A stretch of DNA of 39,922 nucleotides from Myxococcales bacterium (GTDB lineage Bacteria > Myxococcota > Myxococcia > Myxococcales > Myxococcaceae): the NCBI GenBank assembly GCA_003153055.1, contig PMBV01000220.1, positions 1 to 39,922 on the forward strand. Reading direction: 5' to 3'. The number at the start of each line of letters is the position of its first letter. Position 1 is the stretch's first letter. Positions 26,357-35,087 of the stretch are shown here, in pieces. Below the pieces are notes generated by a model. The model had not been told where the DNA came from and ran no database searches. It saw only the letters and a program-made list of their open reading frames with translations. A program made the position numbers and the translations under genes.

Positions 26357-26491
26357 GTGTCGGCTTCTCGCACTTTGAGGGAAGGACGGTCAACGCGAGC
26401 GGCACGACAAGGGCGCTTTGGAGGGGGCCGCGATATATCCTTCGCACGCCCAGGCGCCGCATGGGGCGAGGTAGGACTGTCGAGGAAGCTC

Positions 26492-27901
26492 GTGCCGAAG
26501 AAGTCTGAACATCATGAGCCCGGTGAGACGAGGGAGCTTCCCGTCCCTCGACCCGTACCAGTGCCGTTGATGCTCGAGCCGAGCCCAGAGAAGCCCGTGC
26601 CGTTCGGTCGCTACGAGCTGCTCCGACGCATCGGCGCCGGTGGCATGGGCGAGGTGTTCCTGGCTCGGGAGGGCGGCCCATCGCCTCGCGCCGTGGTCGT
26701 CAAGAAGGTGCTCCCCAACCTGGTGGCCAACCGCGCCTTCGTCGGCCGCTTCCTCGACGAGGCGAAGGTGGTGGCCCGCCTCGACCACCCCAACATCGCC
26801 AGAGTGTTCTCCATGGGTGACGTGGGCGGCGAGCTGTTCCTCGCGATGGAGTACGTGCAGGGGAAGACGGTGAGTCGGTTCAGCAAGCGGCTCCGGGAGC
26901 GGCGCATGGAGCTGCCCCTCGGGGTGGCGCTCTACCTGGTCGAGAAGGTGTGCGATGGGCTGCAGTATGCGCACGAGGCGACCGATGAGAACCACCGGCC
27001 GCTCCACCTGGTGCATCGCGACCTGTCTCCCGCCAACGTGTGCCTCTCGTACCGGGGCGAGGTGAAAATCATCGACTTCGGCGCGGCCCAGTCGACGCTG
27101 AAGGAGGAGCAGACGGCTCCCCGGGTCGTCATCGGGAACCTGACCTACATGTCGCCCGAGCAGGCCAGGAAGCAGATTATCGACGGGCGCGCCGACGTGT
27201 ATTCGTGCGGCGTGATGCTATGGGAGCTCCTGGCCTCGAAGGCGCTGCCTCAGAAGGGCGACCCCATCGAGCGGTGGCGAAAGGCCGCGAGCCCCGCGTG
27301 GGATCCACCCTCGCTCCTTCACCCGAGCCTCCCGCTGGACCTCGACGAGCTCGTGCTCAAGGCGCTCAGGAAAGACCCTCACGAGCGCTACGCCAATGCC
27401 CGGGCGTTCGCCAACGCGCTGCGACGAGCACGACAGCGCCATGCCCCACAGGTCACCGAGCGCGAGGTGGGCGCGCTGCTGGCCATCGCCTTCGCCGTCG
27501 AGAAGCAGGGCGAAGACGCGGTGCTGAAGGAGGCCCTGGGTGGCGCCGTCGAGGCGCAGCAACGCGAGGTGAGCCGTCGGGTGACACTCGTTCCTCCCAC
27601 GGCCTTGGCCTTCGAGCACCCCGCGGTGGTGGGTTCGGGAGCGGACCGCGAGCCGACCGACCCAGGCCCTGCTCCCGACTTCGCCGAGCGCACCCAACCG
27701 CTGACTCAATCGGCCAGGACGAGCTTCGGGGTCGAGCTACCGAAGGTGGGAGCGCTGGTCCAGGAGATTGAAGGGTACGACGAGGCGTCAGGCCCCCGTA
27801 GGAGAGGTCGCGGGGCGGTGCGCGACGGCGTGCTCTACTCGGGCATCTTCCTGGGGGCGATGGGCGCCGGGTTCATCGTGGTGTGGCTGTTGCTGAAGTA
27901 G
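26492..27901 (+). CDS. Membrane-anchored Ser/Thr protein kinase (Hanks type)
   Basis: About 469 residues. The Gly-loop GAGGMGEV is at 48-55, with Lys71/72 in VVVKKV, HRDLSPANV at 175-183, DFG at 195-197, and the activation segment ending GNLTYMSPEQ. The Ser in place of Lys after HRDL is common in myxobacterial kinases. A disordered linker leads to one C-terminal membrane helix (about 447-467), so the kinase faces the cytoplasm; no sensor domain follows. GTG at 26492 has AGGAAG just upstream; the ATG at 26570 is an alternative. The long open frame farther left is antisense to the aminotransferase and is not coding. Confidence 0.92.
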   Translation: MPKKSEHHEPGETRELPVPRPVPVPLMLEPSPEKPVPFGRYELLRRIGAGGMGEVFLAREGGPSPRAVVVKKVLPNLVANRAFVGRFLDEAKVVARLDHPNIARVFSMGDVGGELFLAMEYVQGKTVSRFSKRLRERRMELPLGVALYLVEKVCDGLQYAHEATDENHRPLHLVHRDLSPANVCLSYRGEVKIIDFGAAQSTLKEEQTAPRVVIGNLTYMSPEQARKQIIDGRADVYSCGVMLWELLASKALPQKGDPIERWRKAASPAWDPPSLLHPSLPLDLDELVLKALRKDPHERYANARAFANALRRARQRHAPQVTEREVGALLAIAFAVEKQGEDAVLKEALGGAVEAQQREVSRRVTLVPPTALAFEHPAVVGSGADREPTDPGPAPDFAERTQPLTQSARTSFGVELPKVGALVQEIEGYDEASGPRRRGRGAVRDGVLYSGIFLGAMGAGFIVVWLLLK

Positions 27902-27990
27902 CCCACTGCCCCGGGCGGCGGCCGAGCGTTCACCTCGCGGTGTCGAGGGGCTGGTCGGTGGAGCCGCGGCGGAGGCGACGGCTTCTGCGC

Positions 27991-28590
27991 TCACGTCTCG
28001 AGCACCAGCTTCACCGCCGACTCCCAGTTCTCGACCTTGAAGCCCAGCCCGGCGAGCTGCTCGTCGATGAGCAACACCGAGAGCCCGTGCACCACCGACC
28101 AGGCGGCCAGCGGGCCTCGCAGCTCGGGGATGGCGCCGCCAGGCATCACCGCGCCCATCGCCCTGGCGACGGCCCCCACCAGCACTTGGAACGAAGCCCT
28201 CCGGCTGGCCTCCGCGGCTGGCTGGGCCCCATTCATCAAGGGGCCGAACATCAGCCGGAAGAGGTTGGGGCGCTGCACGGCGAACTCGACGTAGGCCCGG
28301 CCGGTCTGCCTCAACGCGACCCTCGGGTCCTCCGTGGCCTTCTTGGTTCCCTTCGCGAGGGCCTCGCCGAGCTCGTTGAACCCCTGCATCGCCACCTCGC
28401 GCAGGAGGGCCTCCCGGCTCTCGAAGTGGTGGTACGCCGCGGTGTGGGTCACCCCGACGCGCCGCGCGACGTCTCTCAGGGTCACCCCTGGTGCGCCCGC
28501 TCGCTCCACCATCGTGGCCGCCACGCCCAGGAGCGCCTCCCGGAGGTTCCCATGGTGATAGGCGCGCTTTCGACGCTTGACCGTGGCCAC
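27991..28590 (-). CDS. TetR-family transcriptional regulator
   Basis: 199 residues. The N-terminal helix-turn-helix is VTLRDVARRVGVTHTAAYHHFESREALLREVA, with YHHGNLREALL before it. The C-terminal ligand domain resembles the TetR_C_33 type (FRLMFGPLM). It is divergent from an FAD oxidoreductase with an 85-base gap that holds a perfect palindrome, so it probably represses that gene and itself. Inducer unknown. Confidence 0.92.
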   Translation of the reverse strand: MATVKRRKRAYHHGNLREALLGVAATMVERAGAPGVTLRDVARRVGVTHTAAYHHFESREALLREVAMQGFNELGEALAKGTKKATEDPRVALRQTGRAYVEFAVQRPNLFRLMFGPLMNGAQPAAEASRRASFQVLVGAVARAMGAVMPGGAIPELRGPLAAWSVVHGLSVLLIDEQLAGLGFKVENWESAVKLVLET

Positions 28591-28643
28591 GTCACACTCT
28601 TACCGAGCCAACTTGCCAGTGACAAGAATTCCGGCTACGAATC

Positions 28644-28656
28644 TTACCATTGGTAA
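28644..28656. promoter_or_regulatory. Palindromic TTACCA-T-TGGTAA, likely TetR operator
   Basis: A perfect 6-1-6 inverted repeat in the TetR / oxidoreductase intergenic region, 20 bases before the oxidoreductase ATG. Position and symmetry fit a TetR-family dimer site that would block transcription of one or both genes. Confidence 0.6.
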
Positions 28657-28675
28657 CAACTGCCGGAGGACGCGA

Positions 28676-30226
28676 ATGGAAGAACGGTACGACGCCATTG
28701 TCATCGGCTCGGGGATCGGCGGTCTGACGGCGGCCGTGGCGCTGTCGAAGGTGGGGCGCAAGCGGGTGTTGGTGCTGGAGCGTCACTTCAAAGCAGGTGG
28801 CTTCACCCACACCTTCAGTCGCAAGGGCCACACCTGGGACGTGGGCCTCCATTACGTGGGCGAGATGGAGCGGGAGAACCCAGTGCGCGAGTTGATGGAC
28901 CTGGTGACCGGGGGCCAGGTGCAGTGGCAGCCGCTGCCTCAGGCCTTCGAGCACTTCTCGTACCCGGGCTTCGACTTCGAGGTGCCATCGGATCCATCGG
29001 CCTATGAAGCAGGCTTGGTGCGAGCCTTCCCCGCCGAAGCGAAGGCCATCAAGGCTTACTTCCAAGACATCGCGCGAGTGGGCCGATGGCTCGACCGCTA
29101 CTTCATGAGCCGGCTGATGCCTCGGCCGTTGGCGTGGCTGTGGGCCCGACCGGGCGCGGCGCTCGCCCTCATGCGCACCGGTGAGTACCTCAAGGCTCGG
29201 TTCTCGGACGAGCGGCTCCGGGCGGTGGTGGTCTCTCAATGGGGCGATTACGGGCTGCCCCCGGGGATGAGCGCCTTGGCGACCCATGCGCTCATCGTGC
29301 GCCACTACTTCCACGGGGCCTGGTACCCCGTCGGCGGGGCGGGCGAGATTCCCAAGGCCGCTCGGAGCGTCATCGAAGGGGCGGGCGGCTCGGTGCGAGT
29401 CAACCACCGGGTGACGCGAATCCTCCTCGATGGGACGCAGGTGCGGGGCGTGGAGGTGCAGTGCGGCCTCAAGGGCAAGGAGCGCACGGCGACCTTCCTG
29501 GCCGACGTGGTGGTGTCGACGGCGGGCGCCGGGCCAACGTACTCGCAGCTGCTCCCTCCGCTGGGCCTCGAGGAGCAAGGGGCCCGAGCTCCAACTCGGG
29601 TCTCCTCGTCGCTGGTGGCGTACCTGGGGCTCCGGGAGTCGCCTGAGAAGCTCGGCTTTCGAGGCGAGAACCGCTGGCTCTATGAAGGGTGGGACCACGA
29701 CGCGACCGCGGCGGCCACCACCGACGCGCTCGCTGGTCGGCCCAGCCACGTCTACCTCTCAATGCAGACGCTGAAGGACCCCAAGGCCACGTCCCACTCC
29801 GCTCAGGTCATCACCGCGGTCGACCCAGCGGCGTTCGAGGCCTGGCAGGGCACGCACTGGCGGGAGCGACCCCAGGCCTACGAGGCGATGAAGCAGCGGG
29901 TCCTCGAGGGCATGCTGGCGCTGGTCGAGCGGCGTCACCCGGGGTTTCGCGCCCTGGTGGAGTACGCCGAAGTCTCCACGCCGCTCTCGGTGGAGACCTT
30001 TACCGGCCACCACCTGGGAGGCATCTACGGCGTGGCGGGGACACCGGAGCGGTTCGGCGATTGGAGGCACCGGCCGCCGACGCCCATCAAGGGGCTCTTC
30101 CTCGGCGGGGTCGACAGCACGGCGCTCGGCATCGTGGGAGGGTTGATGGGCGGGGCGATGGCCGGAGGGGCGGCGCTCGGCTTTGGCGGCTTCCAGAAGG
30201 TGATGCGGGCCGCGCACCGGGCCTGA
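28676..30226 (+). CDS. FAD-dependent phytoene desaturase / retinol saturase-like oxidoreductase
   Basis: 516 residues. The N-terminal dinucleotide motif is VIGSGIGGLTAAVAL. After it comes ERHFKAGGFTHTFSRKGHTWDVGLHYVGEM, as in the CrtI/retinol-saturase group, and the C-terminal FAD motif is GLFLGGVDSTALGIVGGLMGG. Such enzymes oxidise or reduce conjugated isoprenoids or related lipids. The ATG has GGAGGA five bases upstream. It is probably repressed by the divergent TetR. The true substrate (carotenoid, retinoid-like or other lipid) is not determinable here. Confidence 0.9.
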   Translation: MEERYDAIVIGSGIGGLTAAVALSKVGRKRVLVLERHFKAGGFTHTFSRKGHTWDVGLHYVGEMERENPVRELMDLVTGGQVQWQPLPQAFEHFSYPGFDFEVPSDPSAYEAGLVRAFPAEAKAIKAYFQDIARVGRWLDRYFMSRLMPRPLAWLWARPGAALALMRTGEYLKARFSDERLRAVVVSQWGDYGLPPGMSALATHALIVRHYFHGAWYPVGGAGEIPKAARSVIEGAGGSVRVNHRVTRILLDGTQVRGVEVQCGLKGKERTATFLADVVVSTAGAGPTYSQLLPPLGLEEQGARAPTRVSSSLVAYLGLRESPEKLGFRGENRWLYEGWDHDATAAATTDALAGRPSHVYLSMQTLKDPKATSHSAQVITAVDPAAFEAWQGTHWRERPQAYEAMKQRVLEGMLALVERRHPGFRALVEYAEVSTPLSVETFTGHHLGGIYGVAGTPERFGDWRHRPPTPIKGLFLGGVDSTALGIVGGLMGGAMAGGAALGFGGFQKVMRAAHRA

Positions 30227-30279
30227 GGGTGCTCTCGACCCGGTCTGGCCCCGGCTCACGGGGTTAGACTTTGAGGGAA

Positions 30280-30618
30280 ATGAACCGGCGACGCTTCGCG
30301 CGAGTTCGAGCACGGCTCCGCTTCACGTTCACGTGGGCCGAGCACTTCGAGCTCTTCACCACCGAGGACCTGAGCGCGAGCGGAGCGTTGGTGGCGCGGC
30401 ACGTGCCCAAGAGTCCGTTGCCTCCCCTGCACACCGTGGGGGAGTGCGCCTTCAACCTCGACGGGGTGGAGATCCGCGCCGAAGCGCGAGTCGTCAGGCT
30501 GAGTCGCGACGGGTTCGCGGTGAAATTCAACGGGTTGCCACGGGCCGTGGAGGACCGCATCGTCGGGTGGGTCTTCAGGCTCGAGGCCCGCGTCTTGTCC
30601 CGTCGCCTGCCGGTGTAG
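30280..30618 (+). CDS. PilZ-domain protein
   Basis: 112 residues, a lone PilZ domain: the N-terminal Arg-rich RRRFARVRARLRF (RxxxR-type c-di-GMP motif) and then DLSASGALVA in place of the D/NxSxxG motif, both needed to bind cyclic di-GMP. Such proteins relay the second messenger to motility or secretion partners. ATG at 30280 follows GAGGGA; a TTG at 30271 is possible. It converges with the next gene. Confidence 0.85.
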   Translation: MNRRRFARVRARLRFTFTWAEHFELFTTEDLSASGALVARHVPKSPLPPLHTVGECAFNLDGVEIRAEARVVRLSRDGFAVKFNGLPRAVEDRIVGWVFRLEARVLSRRLPV

Positions 30619-30672
30619 CCGCGCGGCTCGCACCTCGGCGTTCGGACTCGGTCGGCGTTCCACACCAGTCAC

Positions 30673-31176
30673 CTATCGACTGGAGACTCGCCGATGACTC
30701 TTGCGGGCTGTTCTCGCCGAGACCGAGCCTGCGGCCTTCAGTTTCATGGCCGGAGGAGCCTTGAGCACCGGCGCCGGCGCCGCGGCCACGTGCGGTACCG
30801 GCCGAGGCTTCATGCGCTCTCGGCGGGCCCTCAGCTCAAGCTTCACTTGCTCGAAGTACTCCTTGCCACCTGGCACGACTGAGGTGGAGTCGATGACCTC
30901 TGGAGCTCCCTGCACCACGATTGGGAACGCCGGGGTCCGGGTGTCGAGCTGTTTCAACCTGGCTGTCAACACCTGCCGGAAGGTGGTGAGGGTGTTCAGT
31001 TCTGGCGTGGGTGATGGGCCGAGGAGAATGGCCGCGAACAGCCCCAGCTTCCCGGTCTCGTCGAGACCCTGGGTGGTGAACGCGTCGGCGATGGTGAAAC
31101 CTGGAACGACCGGGCGGGTCAACAACTCCCGCGTCAGTTCCTGGAGCTTCCCGTCAAGCCTCGAGTCATCCAACAT
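30673..31176 (-). CDS. Hypothetical protein, basic C-terminal tail
   Basis: 167 residues. The first 100 look globular and mostly helical (LTRELLTRPVVPGFTIADAF), and the rest is Ala/Pro/Lys/Arg-rich (APAPVLKAPPAMKLKA), like a disordered tail. No signal peptide, membrane helix or recognised family. Confidence 0.65.
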   Translation of the reverse strand: MLDDSRLDGKLQELTRELLTRPVVPGFTIADAFTTQGLDETGKLGLFAAILLGPSPTPELNTLTTFRQVLTARLKQLDTRTPAFPIVVQGAPEVIDSTSVVPGGKEYFEQVKLELRARRERMKPRPVPHVAAAPAPVLKAPPAMKLKAAGSVSARTARKSHRRVSSR

Positions 31177-31268
31177 GCAGCGGTTTTATAGCTGAAATCG
31201 CCCGCTCCGATGTCGGCGTGGGACCACTTTTTTACAAAACACTCGGGGTGAACTGCCATTTCAGCCAG

Positions 31269-31667
31269 TTACCGGTGCGCCAGGAGCTTCCCTCGGGGCT
31301 TCTTGGGCTTCTGGGCCTTCGCAACCGCGGTGGTAGGCGCTTCAGCCTTCACCGGGCCCTCCTCAATGGCCTTGAGCACCTGTGAGGTCGCCCTCACCAG
31401 GTCTGTCGAGGAGATGGTTCCGTCAGCGTTGGTCGGGACAACCTGAGTCAGGCGTCGCTGACCAGACGCCATCGTCACGGTGATTTCCAGGCCATCGCGA
31501 CATGCCCGCGTCGTTACGGTAGCGTCCGCCGTACCCGCCTCACAGTTCATCGACACGCACACGGTCTCTTTCAGTGGGCTGTTGGCCGGCATCAGTGACA
31601 CCCGTTCGCCGGTGGCGAAGACGGTCGTCGAGGCAAGGAGTACTGTCACCGCGCTGAGCCGAGTCAT
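31269..31667 (-). CDS. Small secreted hypothetical protein
   Basis: 132 residues. An N-terminal signal (RLSAVTVLLASTTVFA) is followed by a compact part with three cysteines (VCVSMNCEAG, TRACRDG), and by a Lys/Pro-rich tail (KAQKPKKPRGK). It resembles small envelope proteins common in this group. No family recognised. Confidence 0.65.
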   Translation of the reverse strand: MTRLSAVTVLLASTTVFATGERVSLMPANSPLKETVCVSMNCEAGTADATVTTRACRDGLEITVTMASGQRRLTQVVPTNADGTISSTDLVRATSQVLKAIEEGPVKAEAPTTAVAKAQKPKKPRGKLLAHR

Positions 31668-31775
31668 GGGCCCAAGCCCTGCAGGTTGTTGGCCAAAAGC
31701 GATCTGCCCGAAATGAGGTCAAGGAATCACAGAAGTGGAGCATGCATGCACCAGCCTGTGGGGAGCAGTCGGCAG

Positions 31776-32198
31776 TCACCAGCAGAGCGAGTAGCTGATC
31801 AGCCCACCGCCAGGAACGGGCGTGAGGGCGAGGGAGACCGGAGCCGGCGCATCGACCAACAACAAGATGATGCCTCCGACCAAGCCGGCGCCTGCGACCG
31901 ACCAGCCGATGGCAGCGGCGACGGTCGCGCCAGTCCCTCGCTCCTCGAGCTTCTGAGAGGTCGCGGCGTCATTCGAAGTTGGCGCTCCCGCAGCCGTGTA
32001 GAGGCTCAAGAGTCGCTGAGTGTCCCCCAGGCTGACCAGGCCAGCGACGCCGAGCCCGGCCCCACCGACGCCGAGCGCCAACAGAGACAGGCCCGCCACG
32101 CTGAGTGGCCCGCGAGCATGCTTCGAGGTGACCTCTTCACCACGTGCGCTCGCAGCGACCATCACCACCAAGACCCCCACGCGTACGGACGTTCGCAT
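31776..32198 (-). CDS. Small membrane protein, hypothetical
   Basis: 140 residues. A signal or first helix (RVGVLVVMVAASARG) and two Gly/Ala/Leu-rich helices near 31-58 and 94-115 flank a polar loop. No family recognised. ATG at 32198 has GAGGG five bases upstream; a GTG one codon earlier is possible. It is divergent from the ATP synthase operon. Confidence 0.65.
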   Translation of the reverse strand: MRTSVRVGVLVVMVAASARGEEVTSKHARGPLSVAGLSLLALGVGGAGLGVAGLVSLGDTQRLLSLYTAAGAPTSNDAATSQKLEERGTGATVAAAIGWSVAGAGLVGGIILLLVDAPAPVSLALTPVPGGGLISYSLCW

Positions 32199-32250
32199 CA
32201 CGCCCTCATTACACCAGCTTGGACCGAAGTGTCAGCTCACCTTCGCTCTT

Positions 32251-32269
32251 CCTTCAGCGACGCTGAAGG
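32251..32269. promoter_or_regulatory. Strong stem-loop upstream of the atp operon
   Basis: CCTTCAGC-GAC-GCTGAAGG is a perfect eight-base stem with a three-base loop. On the plus strand it is followed by GCGTTTCTTCGTCTTCTC, so it resembles a terminator or leader attenuator about 84 bases before the first atp gene. Confidence 0.4.
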
Positions 32270-32352
32270 AGCGTTTCTTCGTCTTCTCAGGCTCGTCCTC
32301 TCTGGTCGGGTTTCTCATTGCTGACCCACACCCGGTCTGCTACGGGCCCGCC

Positions 32353-32604
32353 GTGACGGACCCCGACGATGGCCTGTCCCCGATGGCAAAGGCGTACCGC
32401 GAGGCTGCGCCCTGGTTGAGTGCGGTGTGGCAGTTGACTGGCGCCACGATGGTCGGGTCAGGGGCAGGGTACTGGGCTGACCGGTACTTCGGGGTAGCGC
32501 CGTGGTGCTTGTTGGTGGGCGGGTTGGTGGGGGTGGCGACGGGTTTCTACGCTTTCATCCACTCGGTGATGCGGTTGTTGAACGCGCAGTCCAAGAGGAA
32601 GTGA
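32353..32604 (+). CDS. AtpZ/AtpI-like small membrane protein
   Basis: 83 residues with two helices. The first holds LTGATMVGSGAGYWADRYFG and the second GGLVGVATGFYAFIHSVM, the pattern of AtpZ/AtpI proteins that often open F-type ATP synthase operons and help c-ring assembly or ion uptake. GTG start at 32353; ATG at 32383 is possible. The next gene follows immediately after the stop. Confidence 0.8.
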   Translation: MTDPDDGLSPMAKAYREAAPWLSAVWQLTGATMVGSGAGYWADRYFGVAPWCLLVGGLVGVATGFYAFIHSVMRLLNAQSKRK

Positions 32605-33003
32605 ATGAAGTCGATGGCGGCCAGCATGGGGTTGACGGTGTCTCTGGGCGGCCTGGTGGCCGTGCTGGTGAGCATCGTGGGCCTCGATCCGGTCACCAAA
32701 GATTCGGCCTTGCTCGGCGCTGGCGTCTCGACCGTCCTCGGCGTGGTGGCGTTGACCATCAAGGCCCAGTTCCTCCGGCTGTCAGCGGGCTCCATCGAGG
32801 TGAAGGGGCTGCTCTCCGGGCAGGTGCTCTCGTTCCTGCTCCGGCTGCTGGCGGTGGGCGCTGGTGCCCTGGCGTTGAAGGCCGACCCCGACAGCTCTCC
32901 CTCCGGGTTCGTGCTGGCTTTTTTGGCGGTCTTCGTGACGCAGCAATTCGTGGAGACGAGAAGTCTCATGGCCTCGTACGCAGCGAAGTCTGGGGTGTCC
33001 TGA
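32605..33003 (+). CDS. Hydrophobic ATP synthase operon protein (subunit I-like)
   Basis: 132 residues with four predicted helices and few charged residues; one base separates it from the atpB start. Its size, helix number and position between an AtpZ-like gene and atpB fit an AtpI-type protein, but sequence similarity to AtpI is weak to my eye. Confidence 0.7.
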   Translation: MKSMAASMGLTVSLGGLVAVLVSIVGLDPVTKDSALLGAGVSTVLGVVALTIKAQFLRLSAGSIEVKGLLSGQVLSFLLRLLAVGAGALALKADPDSSPSGFVLAFLAVFVTQQFVETRSLMASYAAKSGVS

Positions 33004-33004
33004 A

Positions 33005-34150
33005 ATGAAGCGTGTGCTCGGCGTCATCATGCTGTCGGCGATGCTCGGCTCCGGTGCGGTGTTTGCCGCGGAGCAGGAGCAACAAGTGGGTGAACAGGCC
33101 GAGGCCCCAGCGGCGGCTGAGCCGATGCACGAGGGTGCGGCTCACCACGTGGCGGTCGGTGCAGCCCACGAGGGTGGGGCTCACCAGGTCGCGGGTCACG
33201 AGGAGAGCAAGAGCTCCGAGACCGCCCACCACATTCTGCATCACGTGGCCGACGGCGAGGATTTCGAGCTCGAGATTCCGGTGCCTCCGTACCACCTGTT
33301 GACGGTGCCGATCGCCAGCTGGTTCAGCTTTCTCAAGATCGAGCGCACCCCCGGCGCATGCGGCAAGCCCGTGCCTGCGGCCATGGAGAGCATCCCCGGC
33401 GTCAGCTCCTGGCTCGATGGCTGCTGGGACCTGCGGCCGACCAAGGCGATATTGATGATGTGGACTGCCACGGCCTTGCTCTTCCTCACCGTCTTCCTCG
33501 GGCGAAAGCGTGACGCGAACGGCGTTCCCAAGGGGCTGCTGACCCACCTCGTCGAGGTGCTGGTGCTCTACGTGCGCGATGAGATCGTCGTGCCCAACAT
33601 CGGCAAGGCCGAGGCGCCGCGGTACACCCCGTACATCACGTCGCTGTTCTTCTTCGTGCTCTTCATGAACTGGCTGGGGCTCATTCCTGGCATGTTCGCG
33701 GCGACTGGCGTCCTCGCGGTGACCACGGCGCTGGCGGTGCTGACCTTCGTGTTGACGCAGGTGGCGGGCATTCGCAGCGCAGGCCTCAAGGGGTACCTCG
33801 CTCACCTCACCGGAGGCGTGCCTGCCTTCCTCTGGGTCATCATGATTCCGGTCGAGGTGTTGGGCCTCTTCACCAAGCCCTTCGCGCTCCTCGTTCGCTT
33901 GTTCGCCAACATGCTCGGCGGCCATCTGGTGGTCTTCTTCCTCCTCGGCCTCATCTTCATGTGGGCGCTGGGGGCGGTCGCGGTGGCGCTGCCGTTGACC
34001 ATCGCCATCTACATGCTGGAGATCTTCGTCGGCATCCTGCAGGCGTACCTCTTCGCGCTCCTGACAAGCCTCTTCATCGGCCAAGGTGTCGCCATGGGCC
34101 ACCACGGGCACGATGACCACGCGGAGCACGCCGCGGAGCACGCTCACTGA
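33005..34150 (+). CDS. atpB: ATP synthase F0 subunit a
   Basis: 381 residues, about 110 longer than E. coli subunit a. The core has the proton-path Arg in LLVRLFANMLGGHLV and the helix IYMLEIFVGILQAYLFALL. The N-terminus begins with a signal-like helix (MKRVLGVIMLSAMLG) and an Ala/Glu/His-rich extension of roughly 80 residues. The C-terminus is also His-rich (HHGHDDHAEHAAEHAH). It forms the stator channel next to the c-ring. The ATG starts one base after the previous stop. Confidence 0.95.
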   Translation: MKRVLGVIMLSAMLGSGAVFAAEQEQQVGEQAEAPAAAEPMHEGAAHHVAVGAAHEGGAHQVAGHEESKSSETAHHILHHVADGEDFELEIPVPPYHLLTVPIASWFSFLKIERTPGACGKPVPAAMESIPGVSSWLDGCWDLRPTKAILMMWTATALLFLTVFLGRKRDANGVPKGLLTHLVEVLVLYVRDEIVVPNIGKAEAPRYTPYITSLFFFVLFMNWLGLIPGMFAATGVLAVTTALAVLTFVLTQVAGIRSAGLKGYLAHLTGGVPAFLWVIMIPVEVLGLFTKPFALLVRLFANMLGGHLVVFFLLGLIFMWALGAVAVALPLTIAIYMLEIFVGILQAYLFALLTSLFIGQGVAMGHHGHDDHAEHAAEHAH

Positions 34151-34250
34151 TTTCATGAGACCCAGCGGCCCTCTCGCCGCGCTGGAGGTAGTCCCCAGGG
34201 ACAGTCCAACCGGCCCCCCCTTTGAAGTGGGTCACCTTGAAGGAAACACA

Positions 34251-34484
34251 ATGAACCTCACCTCTGCAGCTCTCGCGTACCTCGGGTCTGGCCTCGGCGC
34301 TGGTCTCGCCATCATCGGCGCCGGCCTCGGCATCGGCAAGCTCGCCGCCTCCGCCATGGACGGCATCGCTCGTCAGCCCTCCGCCGTTGGCGACATCCGC
34401 GGCTCGATGATCGTCGCCGCCGGTCTCATCGAAGGCGCGACCTTCTTCGCTCTCGTTATCTGCATCCTCTTGGCGGTGAAGTAA
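34251..34484 (+). CDS. atpE: ATP synthase F0 subunit c
   Basis: 77 residues, two helices joined by the polar loop ARQPS. The ion-binding Glu sits in LIEGATFFALV on helix 2; the residues around it look proton- rather than sodium-type. AAGGA is upstream of the ATG. A strong hairpin follows the stop, before atpF. Confidence 0.95.
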   Translation: MNLTSAALAYLGSGLGAGLAIIGAGLGIGKLAASAMDGIARQPSAVGDIRGSMIVAAGLIEGATFFALVICILLAVK

Positions 34485-34499
34485 GTCCCGCTGTCCTGG

Positions 34500-34526
34500 C
34501 CCCTCGCTTCTTGGTGAAGTGAGGGG
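34500..34526 (+). terminator. Stem-loop between atpE and atpF
   Basis: An eleven-base stem (CCCCTCGCTTC against GAAGTGAGGGG, one G-T pair) with loop TTGGT, 15 bases after the atpE stop. There is no long T-run; it may act as a partial terminator or an RNA end stabiliser that raises c over b expression. Confidence 0.55.
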
Positions 34527-34555
34527 CTGGGCTCTCTTCTGCTGGGTGACCCATC

Positions 34556-35074
34556 ATGAACGTGCTCGTGCTCGCTTCCACCTTTACCGACGTCAAGCCA
34601 GGGCTCATCATCTGGACGTGGATAACGTTCATTATCGTGCTGGTCCTCCTGCGGAAGTTCGCCTGGGGTCCCTTGCTCAGCGCGGTGGACAGCCGCGAGA
34701 AGAACATCATCAACGCCATCGAGTCGGCCAAGCACGAGCGCGCCGAGGCCGAGAAGCTCTTGGTCGAGCAGAAGGCCGCCATCACCCACGCTCGCCAGGA
34801 GGCCGCTGAGGCGGTCCGCAAGACCCAGAGCGACATGGAGAAGCTCCGTGAGGAGCTGATGGCGAAGGCCCGCAAGGAGTCCGAGGAGCTCAAGGTGGAC
34901 GCCCGCCGGAGCATCGAGGAAGAGCGAGTCAAGGCCGTCAACGACATTCGGGTCGAGGCTGTGAAGCTGTCGATTCAGGTCGCCGAGAAGCTGCTCTCCG
35001 AGCGCCTCGACGACGCCAAGCACCAGCAGCTCGCCCAGCAGTTCGTCGCCGACTTGTCGAAGGCTCGCGCCTAA
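34556..35074 (+). CDS. atpF: ATP synthase F0 subunit b
   Basis: 172 residues. One N-terminal helix (IIWTWITFIIVLVLLRKFAW) is followed by a long charged coiled coil, the peripheral stalk. The usual atpH does not follow; the next gene is on the opposite strand only 13 bases away. Confidence 0.93.
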   Translation: MNVLVLASTFTDVKPGLIIWTWITFIIVLVLLRKFAWGPLLSAVDSREKNIINAIESAKHERAEAEKLLVEQKAAITHARQEAAEAVRKTQSDMEKLREELMAKARKESEELKVDARRSIEEERVKAVNDIRVEAVKLSIQVAEKLLSERLDDAKHQQLAQQFVADLSKARA

Positions 35075-35087
35075 CACCGCGAGTGCA

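Noticed and set aside
25133..26491. Open frame joined upstream to the Ser/Thr kinase, giving a 922-residue product
   Set aside because: It lies opposite the aminotransferase and reads as low-complexity Arg/Gly/Glu/His sequence; a good ribosome site marks the real kinase start at 26492.
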